A stretch of 64,000 bases of DNA, taken from positions 1,984,001 through 2,048,000 of the forward strand of contig OX291551.1 of the NCBI GenBank assembly GCA_946406115.1, in the 5' to 3' direction. Position numbers and translations under genes: made by a program. The notes below the pieces were generated by a model, which did no database searches, was not told the origin of the DNA, and was given only the letters and a program-made list of their open reading frames with translations. The DNA comes from Apoda limacodes (lineage: Eukaryota; Arthropoda; Insecta; Lepidoptera; Limacodidae). Shown piece after piece: positions 1 through 9,659 of the stretch (its first letter is position 1; every line of letters begins with the position of its first letter).

Positions 1-54
1 GTAGTGTCGCTCCTCTGACGCTTGTTATAATTTATGGCATATGTCGTGCCCAGG

Positions 55-112
55 GACGGACAGACAGACAGAGTTACTTTCGCATTTATAATATTAGTAT
101 GGATAGCGGACC
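55..112 (-). repeat. End of a Helitron-like interspersed repeat
   Basis: A CAGACAGACAGAGTTACTTT run is followed by CGCATTTATAATATTAGTA. Its reverse complement starts the copies at about 16208 and 40668, and it also ends the copy at 38633-38665. From general knowledge this is the terminus of a very common lepidopteran non-autonomous Helitron-like repeat. Only the terminal part is present here. Confidence 0.6.
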
Positions 113-149
113 CAAGATAGACGTTTACCAAGTCTAAATTATTTAATTC

Positions 150-430
150 TTCATTTTCTTCCTAATCTTCTATGGCGGGAAGCCTTTCTTGAAATTCTTT
201 TGGTTTTAAGCTAGCCCTTTTGGTGCGTTTTTTACATTTTATGTAAAATTTCACAATGATTGAAGTTGTGGTATATAATAATAATGAAGTCGCATTAAAT
301 GCAGCGAATGTTGAAATCATTGACGTACATTCAATCTTTGCCGTTAAGGAGAAGACCAGTGACACAGCGACTGCAGCGCCACCTACCGGGTCCAAATGTG
401 TTTTCAACCCATGCAGGGTATTATGCTTTA
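150..430 (-). repeat. Interspersed repeat, inverted copy of 16440-16900
   Basis: This stretch matches the reverse complement of about 16440-16900. Shared landmarks are the phrase reading GACCCGGTAGGTG or its complement, a GTGTCACTG core, the 'ACATTTGCTGC' segment and a GCTAGCTCTTTTGGTGCG-like end. Short reading frames on either strand here follow the repeat and show no protein signature. Confidence 0.6.
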
Positions 431-599
431 ATTTTTTTATTTATTTCAAGTAACTAATCATAACATTGTGGACAGGGCCGAGCCATTGATCTATAACATC
501 CACTAGATTCCGTAAGTTATAAAGTGTGTTTGATTCGAACTCACCGAAAAAATATAAAATATAATATAATTTTACTCGAATGTTCACAATAAAATATCA

Positions 600-715
600 T
601 TAAAATCTTCCTTGCCGCTTAGGAGAAGATTAGTGACACACCGCCTGCAGTGACCCGGTAGGTGCGCTGCAGTACGTGTGTCACTGTTTTTCTCCTTTTC
701 AGAAATTTCACAGTG
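600..715. repeat. Partial copy of the same repeat family as 150-430
   Basis: The elements TTAGGAGAAGATTAGTGACAC, GACCCGGTAGGTGCGCTGCAG-like text and GTGTCACTG recur in altered order. Two GTGTCAC-type segments face each other around 650-690, so the piece is partly palindromic. It is a fragment only. Confidence 0.45.
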
Positions 716-1459
716 ATTAATCAGTAAATGTCTTGGCCCCTAAGCTTGCGTCTAGACCTATCTCAATTATCATACATACATAGGTAGGGTTGCCATCTCT
801 AAAATCTGGCAACTTAGGACAAGAAGGTTAAAAGCTTTTGGAGCTTAGAACCCGGACATATCAACAGTTTCTTTTCAAAAGTTACTTAGAGAAAGCAAAA
901 AAATAAACTAAATTTTAAAACGAAACGTTTTAAGAAACTGTTTGCAGTCTTACATTTTTTACTCTGTTATCGAAACAAAAGGTTCTTAAAGTTTTTAGGC
1001 ACTTAAATCCGGACTATAAAAAAAAAATCCTTCCGGAAGCTCCTAAACATTTTCAAACATTTGCAGATTATTTTGATACTCTTTTGCAACATGAAATCAA
1101 TTTGCTTGTGAAGACGTGCAGCCAACTTAAACATAATATTGATCACGTTACCAGTAGTGATGAGCGTCGAATAGACGAACTAGGAGAATCGACTAGTCTC
1201 TCTTTTGAAAAATTGCACTCAAGGTCAGTAGTTAAGACATTGAATAATTAGGTATTATAGTTGCGTAGGTAATCGATGTTTTGTTTGTTGGTGTACCGGT
1301 ACTGGGTGTTAATTGTATTAAATGTTATGTTAGTGACCATTTAATTCAATGTAAATAGTGTTTATAATTAAAGTAACAAATACATTACTGTGTCGTTTCC
1401 CGACAACGACTTGACAACATTTGTTGTCCTTTAAATATCCAATGAGAGTTCTTTAACCC
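716..1459. other. AT-rich stretch without recognised feature
   Basis: No open frame of useful length, repeat unit or RNA gene is recognisable. A short GGTTGCCATCTCTAAAATC phrase near 785-805 resembles common insect repeat text but cannot be assigned. Confidence 0.5.
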
Positions 1460-1608
1460 TATTGGGAACAGTCTCGAGCTTTTCGGACTCTGGAATTCGA
1501 GAGAAAAATGTATGTAAGTACAATTACGGGTTTCAAGAGGTAATTCAGACTTCCATACAGTTTTGTCTCGAATTCCAGAGTCCGAATAGCTCGAGACTGT
1601 TCCCAATA
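1460..1608. repeat. Long near-perfect inverted repeat (hairpin)
   Basis: The arm at 1460-1507 (starting TATTGGGAACAGTCTCGAGC) and the arm at 1562-1608 are reverse complements with about two mismatches over some 47 bp. They are separated by about 54 bp. No transposase gene or target duplication is visible. It may be a small foldback MITE or the folded end of a larger repeat. Short frames on both strands share the same N-terminal peptide because of the palindrome. Confidence 0.8.
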
Positions 1609-1649
1609 AGCTCCCTTATCGACCATGCTACCCGCCCTACCTCATACCT

Positions 1650-1807
1650 ACCTTTTTCGTAGGGCCGTAGCTAAGGGGGGGCATTGTGGGGCAATGCCCT
1701 ACCTTAAAAGTTCCATAAACTAAGGTATAATATATATAAAAATTGTTTTCCTGTACTATAAACTAATACTACTTTACCCTTGTTTTCACGCGATCCCACC
1801 CAATTAA
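1650..1807. other. Unclassified insect-type repeat text beside the LINE tail
   Basis: GGGCCGTAGCTAAGGGG is followed by a small palindrome, GGGGCATTGTGGGGCAATGCCC-like, at about 1675-1702. No coding potential is seen. It abuts the poly-T tail of the LINE at 1808. Confidence 0.3.
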
Positions 1808-2785
1808 TTTTTTTTTTTTTTTTTTATACCACTAAGGTGGCAAACAAGCTTACGCTCCGCCTGATGGCTAAGGTCTAAGCGGTCACCGTAGCCTATGGAC
1901 GCTTGCAACACCAGGGGTATCACTTGCGCGTTGCCGCCCCTGCAGAAATCTAATAACTTCTTTCTTGAAGAACCCCATACTGTAGTCCTTGCAGAAAACC
2001 TTGGCAGGGAGCTCATTCCATAACTAAAGCGTTCGCGGGAGGAAGTTTGTCTGAAACCGCACTGTACGCGACCATTTAGGTTCTAAAGTGTGAGAATGAA
2101 TTCCTTGCCGATGGCGAGCGGTGCGATGGTAGAAAGTAGCCGTGGGCATCATTTCGAACAATTCCTCAGAACACAACCCATTGTACAAGCGGTAGAACAC
2201 ACACAGTGAGGCAAAGTCTCTCCTCAGACTTAAGGGCTCGATACCGCAAGTGAGTTTGGAATCGTCGACAATTCTCACAGCCCGTCGTTGAACCGAGTCA
2301 AAAGGGCCAAGTTGGTATCCGGGTGCACCTGCCCAGAGATGGCAGCAGTACTGCATATGGGGCCGAACTTGCGACTTGTAAAGTAACAACCTTTGCCCCG
2401 ACGTGAAGCACTGCTTCGCTCTGTTAAGTACACCAAGTTTTTTGGACGCAAGCTTCACCTTATCTTGTAAATGATCTCGGAACTGAACATCGCTGGAAAT
2501 GTCGACACCAAGGATCCCAATGCTCTTGGAGATGGAGAGGGGAGTCTGGTATTGTGGGACTACAGTGAATGGAGTTTTCTTAGCGGTGAACGCGCACACT
2601 TGTGTCTTTATAGGGTTGAATCGGACCAAGTTTACCCGTCCCCAGTCAGAGAGAAGAAGAAGTTCCCTTCGGCAGCTTTGGCAAGCGACCAGAAAGCACG
2701 ACTCCCAGAAGGATAGCTCGCAAGTCGCCCACCTATTTTGCCGATGAATTGGAATTTTGCTCTGGCAGTTGCCTTCTTACTGAAC
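1808..2785 (-). mobile_element. LINE family A, copy 1: 5'-truncated, internally deleted non-LTR retrotransposon
   Basis: On the minus strand the element ends in a poly-A tail (19 T on the plus strand at 1808-1826), preceded by CCACCTTAGTGGTAT. The same 3' end closes copy 3 near 26,927. It holds the C-terminal third of reverse transcriptase (2024-2629). Going upstream it jumps directly to the endonuclease/RT linker (about 2660-2785), which matches 4110-4215 in copy 2. The RT finger and palm region is therefore missing. The 5' boundary near 2785 is where similarity to copy 2 stops. No clear target-site duplication was found. The family is an APE-type LINE of the jockey/CR1 group; the exact clade is not assigned. 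Confidence 0.85.
2024..2629 (-). pseudogene. LINE A copy 1: reverse transcriptase C-terminal (thumb) fragment
   Basis: About 200 codons are open. Recognisable segments are KTQVCAFTAKKTPF, SIGILGVDIS, KLASKKLGVLNRA, LLLYKSQVRPHMQYC.HLWAGAP, PFDSVQRRAVRIVDD and FYHRTARHR. This is the conserved C-terminal region of insect jockey/CR1-type RT proteins, downstream of the catalytic palm. The catalytic YADD and upstream motifs are not in this copy. Upstream, the frame joins linker sequence that normally precedes the RT domain, so a large internal deletion removed the active site. It cannot encode a working enzyme. The same segment recurs with scattered differences at 26,310-26,780 on the plus strand. 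Confidence 0.85.
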
Positions 2786-2835
2786 ACAAACAAACAAGCT
2801 TAATATTTTATTACTAAGTTTAATAATTATAAAAC

Positions 2836-3508
2836 TAGTCAAGTGCGATTCGGACTCGCGCACCGAGGGTTCCGTAAAAGGAAAACGGTATTGAGGGACA
2901 ACCTTACTTTGCCGTTGGACAACTGTATATATTTAACATAGGTCGCGGTTAGTTTACCAACTGCTAATATGTTATGATGTAACGAGTTTTCAGATTTTAT
3001 CCAGTATGTGTGCTACATGGCATTGCGTCTTGCCAAATTTTATGGTTCTAGGTCAACAGAAAATACGCCATAAGTTTTGATTTATTTGTGTCACAATATG
3101 CGACAAAAGTGATTGTATTTTGGGCATACTTTTTTATTGCATTGACTTGATTTCTTTACAGCTTTAGTATTTGATATTAATTTCAACTTGATACCTCCAT
3201 GCGTTCTTGAGTAAAAGGGGCTTCGCAGACAGACAGACAAAGCTTTTTTTAATGTTTTATAATTACAAATTAACGAATTTTGGCCTTTTTCTATATTTGT
3301 GATGTAAAACCTTGCTTCGTTTCAAATTTCATGATTCTAGACCGACGGGAAGTACCCCACAGGTTTTGATATTTTAGTGCAGTCCAAGATATGCGACAAA
3401 AATTACCTTATTGTACCGTACTGTATTTTTTTATTGCGGTGCCTTAGAAGCTTGATTCTTTACACCTTAAAAGGACCGTAAACTTTAGTATTTGATATTA
3501 ATTTCAAC
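2836..3508 (+). repeat. Two partial copies of a lepidopteran AAGTGCGA..GGGTTCCGT repeat
   Basis: The first copy opens near 2839 with AAGTGCGATTCGGACTCGCG and GAGGGTTCCGT, and runs to the CAGACAGACAGACAAAG text near 3240. A second, partial copy follows (about 3246-3508) with the same internal landmarks: a CAAATTTCATGATTCTAG segment, GGGAAGTACC.., and TTTAGTATTTGATATTAATT at both 3165 and 3484. The second copy ends exactly where LINE A copy 2 begins. It has therefore replaced or interrupted the 3' part of that LINE. Confidence 0.7.
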
Positions 3509-4112
3509 TTCTGTCATCTGCATAGCAATGCATGTTGTTGATGTCCAACATGTCATTGATATGCAGTAGAAACAGCGTAGGAGACAGCACAGAGTCTTGC
3601 GGGACACCAGCATTAATGTCCATGCTATCAGAGCAACTACCGTCAACTACGGTTCGTATGCGTCTGCCGGACAAAAAGCTAGCCACCCATTTGCACAAAC
3701 CCTGCTGACCGTGGCGAAAGCCATATTGACGGTCGCTGATCTGGTTGTGTTTTTCTAGTTATCTCAAAAGCTGTGTGTTGATCACACGCTCCATCACCTT
3801 GGAGAGGAGAGCGGTAATAGCGATAGGCCTGTAATTCGATGGATCTGATCTATCGCCCTTTTTGGGCACAATGTGCACGTTTGTAGTCTTCCATGATGAT
3901 GACGGAAATTGCCTAGTGTGGTAGGAAAGCGCGAAGAGACGTGCGAGTACAGGACATAACTCAGGAGCACATTGCTTAAGCACCTCTGCTGTCTTGCCGC
4001 ACTTCATATTCGAGTTTGAGGCAAAGAGACTGCCCAGCAAATCGGCTTTCTCTTTAGCACTATGGGCCAAGTCACCATCGGTCTTACGCAGTGGGGTAAC
4101 GACGACTGGCAA
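3508..4112 (-). pseudogene. LINE A copy 2: reverse transcriptase with finger deletion
   Basis: An open frame (3759-4112) carries the RT N-terminal part: KADLLG.LFASNS, PSSSWKTTNVHIVPKKGD, SNYRPIAITALLSKVMERV. An in-frame stop (TAG) near 3757 separates it from the next segment. SDRQYGFR is then followed within a few residues by LCKWVASFLSGRRIRTVVDG, so about 50-60 residues, including catalytic motif A, are missing. Next come NAGVPQDSVLSPTLF (the usual G after Q is D) and HCYADD, after which the element is cut off. The enzyme would lack one of its catalytic aspartates and its thumb. The same junction and the same G-to-D change occur in copy 3. Confidence 0.85.
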
Positions 4113-4181
4113 AAGTTCCCTTCGGCAGCTTTGGCAAGCGACCAGAAAGCTCTCAAGTCGCCCAACTATTCTGCCGATGAA

Positions 4182-4400
4182 TTAGAATTTTGCTCTGGCA
4201 GTTACTTTCTTACTGAACCTCGAGGCAGCATTTAATTTGCGTTTTACCTCAGAAATATTCGTATCCTTATTATAACGAGCCGTGGTCCAAGCCTCATATG
4301 CATTTTGCTTAAGAATTTTAGCTTTTTTGCGAGACCTATTAAACCACGGTCGTTTTTTGACGCCGGCAGCTACTCGCGGGTTAGGAATATAGCATTCCAT
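4182..4400 (-). pseudogene. LINE A copy 2: endonuclease/RT linker ORF
   Basis: A 72-codon frame with RPWFNRS, KQNAYEAWTTAR and AASRFSKKVTARAKF matches the region that links the APE endonuclease to RT in jockey/CR1-type LINE proteins. It ends at a TAA directly after TARAKF. Copy 3 has the same TAA at 25,506-25,508. Copy 1 has a related linker (2660-2785). From general knowledge the linker normally continues into RT without a stop, so the stop appears to be a family-wide lesion. Confidence 0.8.
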
Positions 4401-4459
4401 ACCAGCAAGGATTGTCTCAGTGACTGCGGCTGCGCAAACGTCAGGATCTTCTGAGTTAA

Positions 4460-5287
4460 AGCAGATCTACCTCCACGGGTACGATGCGTAAAATTCTCGC
4501 AATCCATCCCAGTCTGCCGACTTATAGTGCCACACACGACGCCAATTAGTTGGCCCAGAAGGTTTGGGTTGTGTGCATGACACTTGAGTCCGAACGAGAC
4601 AGTGGTCCGAGGAGCGAAGAGGCGCATCCACTGAGACGGAGTATCCGTCCGGACGAGTAGTCAGCAGATGTTCCAATAATCTATATCTGGTATTCTCGTT
4701 GGAGAAAGTACCAGCTGAGAGAATCCATAGGTCAGAGCAAATTCATTAGCAGATATCCCAGCATAGTTATTGGTTCGAGAACTGAGCCACTCGCGATGGT
4801 GGGCGTTAAAGTCTCCCAAAATAACTAGTTTTGCTGTGGGATATTGCTCTAGAACTTTGTCAGTCGTCAAACTAAAGTGCGTGAAGAGTCAAGTTACGTC
4901 CGTGTCACCGCTATGAGACCTGTATAGGCACGCATAGATACGAGTGTGGCCGCCATAATCTACGCGCACCCACAATATCGACAGGTCCCTGTCTTCAAGG
5001 CTATGAAGGCGGCGACAGCAGATATCCTCCCGGACGAACATACATACACCGGCACGACTCATAAAATTGTGTTCGAGTTTGTAGCCGGGATAGTGAAGGT
5101 ATGATGTGTCGGTCGGGCAGGATATCTGCGTCTCCGTTAGAAAAAGAAGGGTCGGCTGCGCAGTGTCGAGATGGTGGTGGACTGCGTTAAGATTTGCGTG
5201 AATACCCCTGATGTTGCAAAAATCCACATTATATGTGGATGGAGTAGCCGCTGTACAAACTCTTTTCTTTTTCGTTCTCATGGCCAT
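4460..5287 (-). pseudogene. LINE A copy 2: APE-type endonuclease domain
   Basis: The domain is split between frames by a stop and a small deletion. Catalytic landmarks are present: CNIRGIHANLNAV (N), LLFLTETQ (E), CMFVREDICC, LSILWVRVDYGG, KLVILGDFNAHH.EW (D, N) and SSDHCLVRTQVSC (SDH). An in-frame TGA near 4895 replaces the CGA arginine codon found at the same place in copy 3. A deletion of about 27 bp near 4682 shifts the frame after IPDI. The domain nicks target DNA to prime reverse transcription in LINEs; here it is inactivated. Confidence 0.85.
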
Positions 5288-5363
5288 AATATATAAAAAA
5301 AGTTACTAAGACTAAGGATGAGGATTCACTGCGCAGACAGCTTAGAGGACAAAAGGTGCGGTT

Positions 5364-5474
5364 CTAAGACTGCCGAAGCTCGCCACAGATGATACGCTTG
5401 CTGGCATGGCGAGCGGACTCCTGATCCCCCTCTCTTGTAGTAGCCGGGTCCACTCCGGTCTCCTTCTCCGGCAT
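5364..5474 (-). pseudogene. LINE A copy 2: 36-codon ORF1 remnant
   Basis: The frame starts with MPEKETGVDPATTREGD and ends GELRQS-stop. It lies between the 5' UTR and the endonuclease, where ORF1 (the gag-like nucleic-acid-binding protein) sits in this kind of LINE. No CCHC knuckle or other ORF1 domain is present, so almost all of ORF1 is gone. The counterpart in copy 3 (24,214-24,322) is collinear and has the same short length, although its start codon is GTG and the frame is shifted. ORF1 identity is inferred from position. Confidence 0.5.
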
Positions 5475-5889
5475 GACTACCACTTCAGATACTTTACACA
5501 GGCTGGCGGATCAGCCTCCCAGGGCGGAGATTAAGTGATCCCTGGGTTCGGGATCCCGATCAACCTGCGGGCGGCCAGCGGTCAGCCGTTTCATCAGGTC
5601 TCCCTGACCGCCGAACCAGCACGCCGCGTCTACGCCGAGCATGACAGCAACAAGCACCGCCGGTCCTCCGCGGTCCGCGCAGCGAATCCTCAAAGAGCTC
5701 TGGCAACCTTACTCACCGCCAGGAACACAACACTACTCAATGTTAGTGTTATTATGGCCGCGGTTTTCTGTAAGGTGGAGGTACTTCCCCAGTTCGGGCC
5801 GCTCATTCGAGCAAGTACTCGGTATGCCGTGCTTTAGTTGTTCGGGTGGCTTATTCGAGCGAGAACTTGCAGTGCCCTACCTCTCTTAA
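5475..5889 (-). promoter_or_regulatory. LINE A copy 2: 5' UTR / internal promoter region
   Basis: GC-richer sequence shared almost throughout with 23,830-24,213. It includes GGCCGCGGTTTTCTGTA-type text, the GTTCCTGGCGGTGAGTAAGG segment and GGCGGAGATTAAG. Its outer end contains two related CTCGAATRAGC..CCCGAAC segments. In LINEs this region carries the internal promoter, but no specific promoter motif was identified. A shorter fragment of the same region lies at 51,418-51,470. Confidence 0.6.
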
Positions 5890-6460
5890 ACCTTCTACCT
5901 TAATGACTCACGCTCACAAGCAGGTAAAATAATGAAAGAGAAAAATTACTTGCGCCGTACCCTGCGAAGATAAATTTTTTTTAGGAATTACAACCGTATA
6001 ACTAAATTCAAATTTTAATAATTTGGTACACAAGGTCTAAAAGTGCCTATCACACTTGCTCCATCACCTCTCTGTACGGCTAGGTAAATGCGTTGAGTGA
6101 GATAATAACCGACCTTCTTGGCTCTTTTCCCAGAGACGGGACTAAATCACTTATAAAGGCCTAAGGCCACCACAGAGCACCAAGGCACCGGCTGTTTCAG
6201 TGGCAAAAGAGATGAGGATGTAGGATGTCAATTAATTTGAATATTTCAGTCTTTATGGTATTATGTAAATAAGAAGTAGCAAAAGTATTGACACAACTTG
6301 CAAGTGCCTATAAAAATTTCAAGAGTTCCTTTGATTTCTCCAGGATCCCATCAATATATCCTGACCTGATTATCATGGGACCATAGGTATCCGTTTGTTG
6401 TATACTTAAATCTTCTTCAGAATGTAACAAATACTTTACTGAAAACCGCATCTAAATCGG
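5890..6460. other. No gene recognised
   Basis: Mixed-composition sequence with no long frame, no clear repeat unit and no RNA gene. Nothing that supports a host exon was found. Confidence 0.5.
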
Positions 6461-6545
6461 TTCTGCCAAACGCGAGTTCATTGCGGACAAACATACATAC
6501 ATACAAAGATACGGGTCAAATTGCAACAATGTAAAATAGTAATAA
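6461..6545 (+). repeat. Lepidopteran GACAAACATACATACATAC repeat fragment
   Basis: AAAACCGCATCTAAATCGG, CGGACAAACATACATACATAC-like text and ACGGGTCAAA recur at 7080-7140 in the same order. The pattern is familiar from many lepidopteran interspersed repeats; the parent element is not identified. Confidence 0.5.
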
Positions 6546-6820
6546 ATTTAATACGTATGATTGCAGATACACCAATTACTAAGTTTTGGTGACGTAACGA
6601 TAAGATGCAAGTTACTGTCATGTTCCAGCTATGTAAGGTCTGAAACTTGCAAATGTGCGATATTTGTTACTTTCGTCATCTTTAAATTTATGAATTTATT
6701 TGATAATTTACGAAAATATAATTGTTTTAAGACGAGCGCAGTCGAAAGCTATTAGATCGCATTAAATTTAGTTGAAAAGCGCCACATAGTGATAGTGATG
6801 AGGAGCTGAAGTTTAGTACC

Positions 6821-6987
6821 TACCTGCTAGCTAGCTACAGTACCTGCTAGCTAGTTACAGTACCTGCTAGCTAGTTACAGTACCTGCTAGCTAGTTACAG
6901 TACCTGCTAGCTAGTTACAGTACCTGCTAGCTAGTTACAGTACCTGCTAGCTAGTTACAGTACCTGCTAGCTAGTTACAGTACCTGC
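6821..6987 (+). repeat. 20-bp minisatellite, eight copies
   Basis: The unit TACCTGCTAGCTAGTTACAG repeats eight times in tandem from 6821 to 6980, with a partial ninth. Only the first unit differs (CTAGCTACAG). The core GCTAGC is palindromic, so each unit can pair with its neighbours. Confidence 0.95.
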
Positions 6988-7054
6988 GCAGGAGTCACAA
7001 AATAGAATTTATGGATAAAATTAACCATGGATATCTATTTGTTGTATACCAAAA

Positions 7055-7170
7055 CCTTCTTATAATAAATACTTTTCTGAAAACCGCATCAAATGCAAGA
7101 TTATCGCAGACAAACATATATACAAACATACGGGTCAAACTGATAACCTCCTTTTTATTAAGTCGGTTAA
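7055..7170 (+). repeat. Second copy of the 6461-6545 repeat
   Basis: It has AAAACCGCATCAAATGC, GCAGACAAACATATATACAAA and CGGGTCAAACTGATAACCTCC, then AAGTCGGTTAAAAA. The order matches 6461-6545 but extends further. The overlapping short frame has no domain. Confidence 0.5.
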
Positions 7171-7504
7171 AAATGGGCTATAGATACAAGAAATGTGCAT
7201 CATTAAGACATTACCTTATAGAGCAGCCCAGTATTACAGAGTGGCGAGACAATAACGAGTATCTAACGAACATCAGAAACTACAATAGCCCAAAATCGCA
7301 ACATATGTTTCTTAGATGAAACGTACATTAACGCTAGTCATAGTGTCAGTAGTTGTTGGCAATCGGCAATGAAACCGGGAAATCACGGTGATATTGGGAA
7401 AGGACGACATTTGGTAATTCTTCACGCCGGAAGCAAACACGGTTTGGTCGAAGGTGCAGTCACAATATTTAAATCAGACGCTAAAACGGTGATTATCACG
7501 GGGA

Positions 7505-7700
7505 CATGAATGGGGACGTAGCCAAATGGCAAAAAACGGAACCCTTATGGTTTCGTCATGTCTGTCTGTCCGTCCGTCCGTATGTCACAGCCACTTTTTT
7601 CCGAAACTATAAGAACTATACTGTTGAAACTTGGTAAATAGATGTATTCTGTGAACCGCATTAAGATTTTCATACAAAAATAGAAAAAAACCAATAAAAT
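7505..7700 (+). repeat. Lepidopteran 'GGAACCCTTATGGTTTCGTC' repeat
   Basis: GTCTGTCTGTCCGTCCGTCCG is followed by ATGTCACAGCCACTTTTTTC and GAACTATACTGTTGAAAC. This text is, from general knowledge, a high-copy lepidopteran interspersed repeat. A shortened relative lies at 62,670-62,790. Confidence 0.55.
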
Positions 7701-7739
7701 TCAGTCAGACGGGATAAAAAGTATTCTATGTGTTAATCC

Positions 7740-8140
7740 CGGCCATGATTTATCTATGTGCCAAATTTCATCTAGACACGCGGTAGCGTGTCAAGCCAAG
7801 TTCAAGTAACAGAACTGGCGAGCAGCACCGTGTGTAATATTACACGAACATTTGGAGCCACTTTTGACCCCCTCATAACTCAAAAACTGTTTTACATAAA
7901 CGTGTCAAATTGGCTCATATATTGAGACTTGCGAGATACATATGTGCTCCAAATTTCATAAGCACATCTCAAACGGTTATTTAGATATTAACGTTCAAAA
8001 ATCGTTATTTTTATCACTGACTGACCTATAGATGAAAACTCTAACCCAGTTCCAGATGACCTAGAAAGTTCAAATTTGGCATGCAGATAGGTAATTAGGT
8101 GATTACAAAGGAATAAATCAGAAACTGGTAAATTTTTAAC
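7740..8140. repeat. Probable interspersed repeat of low-complexity phrases
   Basis: Repeated phrases such as GCCAAATTTCATCTAGAC, CTCCAAATTTCATAAGCAC and AAGTTCAAATTTGGCATGCAG resemble the body of lepidopteran interspersed repeats. No boundary or coding frame can be fixed. Confidence 0.35.
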
Positions 8141-9228
8141 ATTTTATTATAATTTTTCACTTAACCTTTCAGCGAGCGCGCTGTCCTTTGTAACGGCAGC
8201 GGTCGACCTTTATGACCGTCACTAAAAAGACAAATTATTAAATTATTTGAATAACAATGTACTTAACACATTCCCTTTAGATAGAATAAAAAAAATGATT
8301 GGCAGAAAACCTACAAAAATTTATATTAAAGCACTTTCACGAAGCGAATCTTCAACGATTTCAGGCGCGCATTTACTTTGCAAAACCTACGCAGCATGCA
8401 CAACGAAAGATATAATTTAGATTAAGCAATGCGCACATAAAGGAAGAATCTATTGTTTTGAGTCCACAATGAACCTAAGAGAGGTTACTAATATTGGCAA
8501 ACATCAGTGATGATAATATACGAATTTATAACCGAAAATGGGGTTACCGCGGTCGATTCGACGCTGCGCGACTGCTTGAAGGTTTGATTCTATTAGGAAC
8601 ACTTAACTTATACTTATAAAAACTGTAATGTAAGAATCAGCAATCAGCAATCAAAACTTATGACAGCTGGTCTTTATGTGGATTTTAAGGTTTCACGTGA
8701 ATATACAACGAGTTGAATACCACCCTTAATTTGTTTTTAATCCAAATATTTCCGTTTTAGTACTTATAACTAAGAGTATCGTCGACTTTCGTATTTATTA
8801 CGTTATTAACTGGGGTTTAGTAATTATTGTTTCAATATTTAGCGCACATCAATAGTGTAAGATCATTACTTATAAATAATTAAATAATAGGCATAACAGG
8901 TAATTTGTTCCGTTATCGTTTTAAATAATTATCTTTTTATAACGTATTTTGTACAATGAGTCGTACAACAGAATTACGGGTGGGTAAACACACTTACAAT
9001 ACACCGAATTATTCCAATGCCTCCCGATGGAAGCTGCCTATTCCATTTGATTGCATATTACTTGTTTGAGTGTAGTAATATACAACAAACAAATAGGTTG
9101 CGTGAGACTATAGTAGAGGATGTATGTCGTAAACGTAGGAAAATACAGTAGTTTAACAAAAACCATCTGGTATAAATTTTGTTATAAATAAGTACCTACT
9201 AATAATTTATGTTCAAAAAGTAATGAAA
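8141..9228. other. No gene recognised
   Basis: AT-rich. A GC patch at 8170-8220 (GCGAGCGCGCTGTCC, GGCAGCGGTCGACC) stands out, but no frame supports an exon there. No repeat unit is evident. Confidence 0.45.
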
Positions 9229-9415
9229 TCCCATCAAAAACATGAATATGAAATGAGAGCCAAGTTCAATATTATGATATATGCCTTGGATGTTGACTTC
9301 AACGACAAAAGAAGTAAGATCTAAATGGGTGCCAAGATCAATGGTCAGTCCTGAAATTTATTTATAACATTATTATTATTATTATATTATTAATATCATT
9401 TCTTCTGATAACTTA

Positions 9416-9621
9416 GGATAATATATTGTAGCCTAAGGTCTGACTTGGCTAGTTTCTCATATACGAATTATATATAGCCTTCGCAAGTTCTAAACATGTT
9501 ACTTGTTGGTTCTATTTTTATTATTCCGAAAATTTGGCTTGCTGGTAGAAACTAGCCATCGATCATAATAATTCGTATATGAGAACTAGCCAAGTCAGAC
9601 CTTAGGCTACAATATATTAAT
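9416..9621. repeat. Inner inverted repeat inside the 9.2-10.4 kb element
   Basis: The arm 9420-9471 (TAGCCTAAGGTCTGACTTGG) is the reverse complement of 9570-9621 (CCAAGTCAGACCTTAGGCTA). A loop of about 100 bp separates them. It forms its own foldback inside the larger one. Confidence 0.8.
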
Positions 9622-9659
9622 ATAACTATAATATAAATATAACTAATTATAATGTACAC

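Larger units (their letters stand above)
3508..5889 (-). mobile_element. LINE family A, copy 2: 5'-complete but defective non-LTR retrotransposon
   Basis: Reading on the minus strand: a 5' end shared with copy 3 (about 5889, CTGCAAGTTCTCGCTCGAA), a 5' UTR, a truncated ORF1 (5364-5474), an APE-type endonuclease (about 4460-5287), a linker ending in a stop (4182-4400), and an RT with a deletion in the fingers (3508-4112). It ends abruptly just after the YADD motif, where another repeat takes over. Several defects (short ORF1, stop after the linker, finger deletion, altered GVPQG) are identical in copy 3 at 23.8-26.9 kb, so they were inherited rather than acquired here. Confidence 0.85.

Noticed and set aside
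162..453. Two overlapping short genes on opposite strands
   Set aside because: The stretch is an interspersed repeat with a second copy at 16,440-16,900; neither peptide has a domain.
2471..2747. Plus-strand proteins over LINE A copy 1
   Set aside because: They are antisense shadows of the minus-strand LINE coding sequence.
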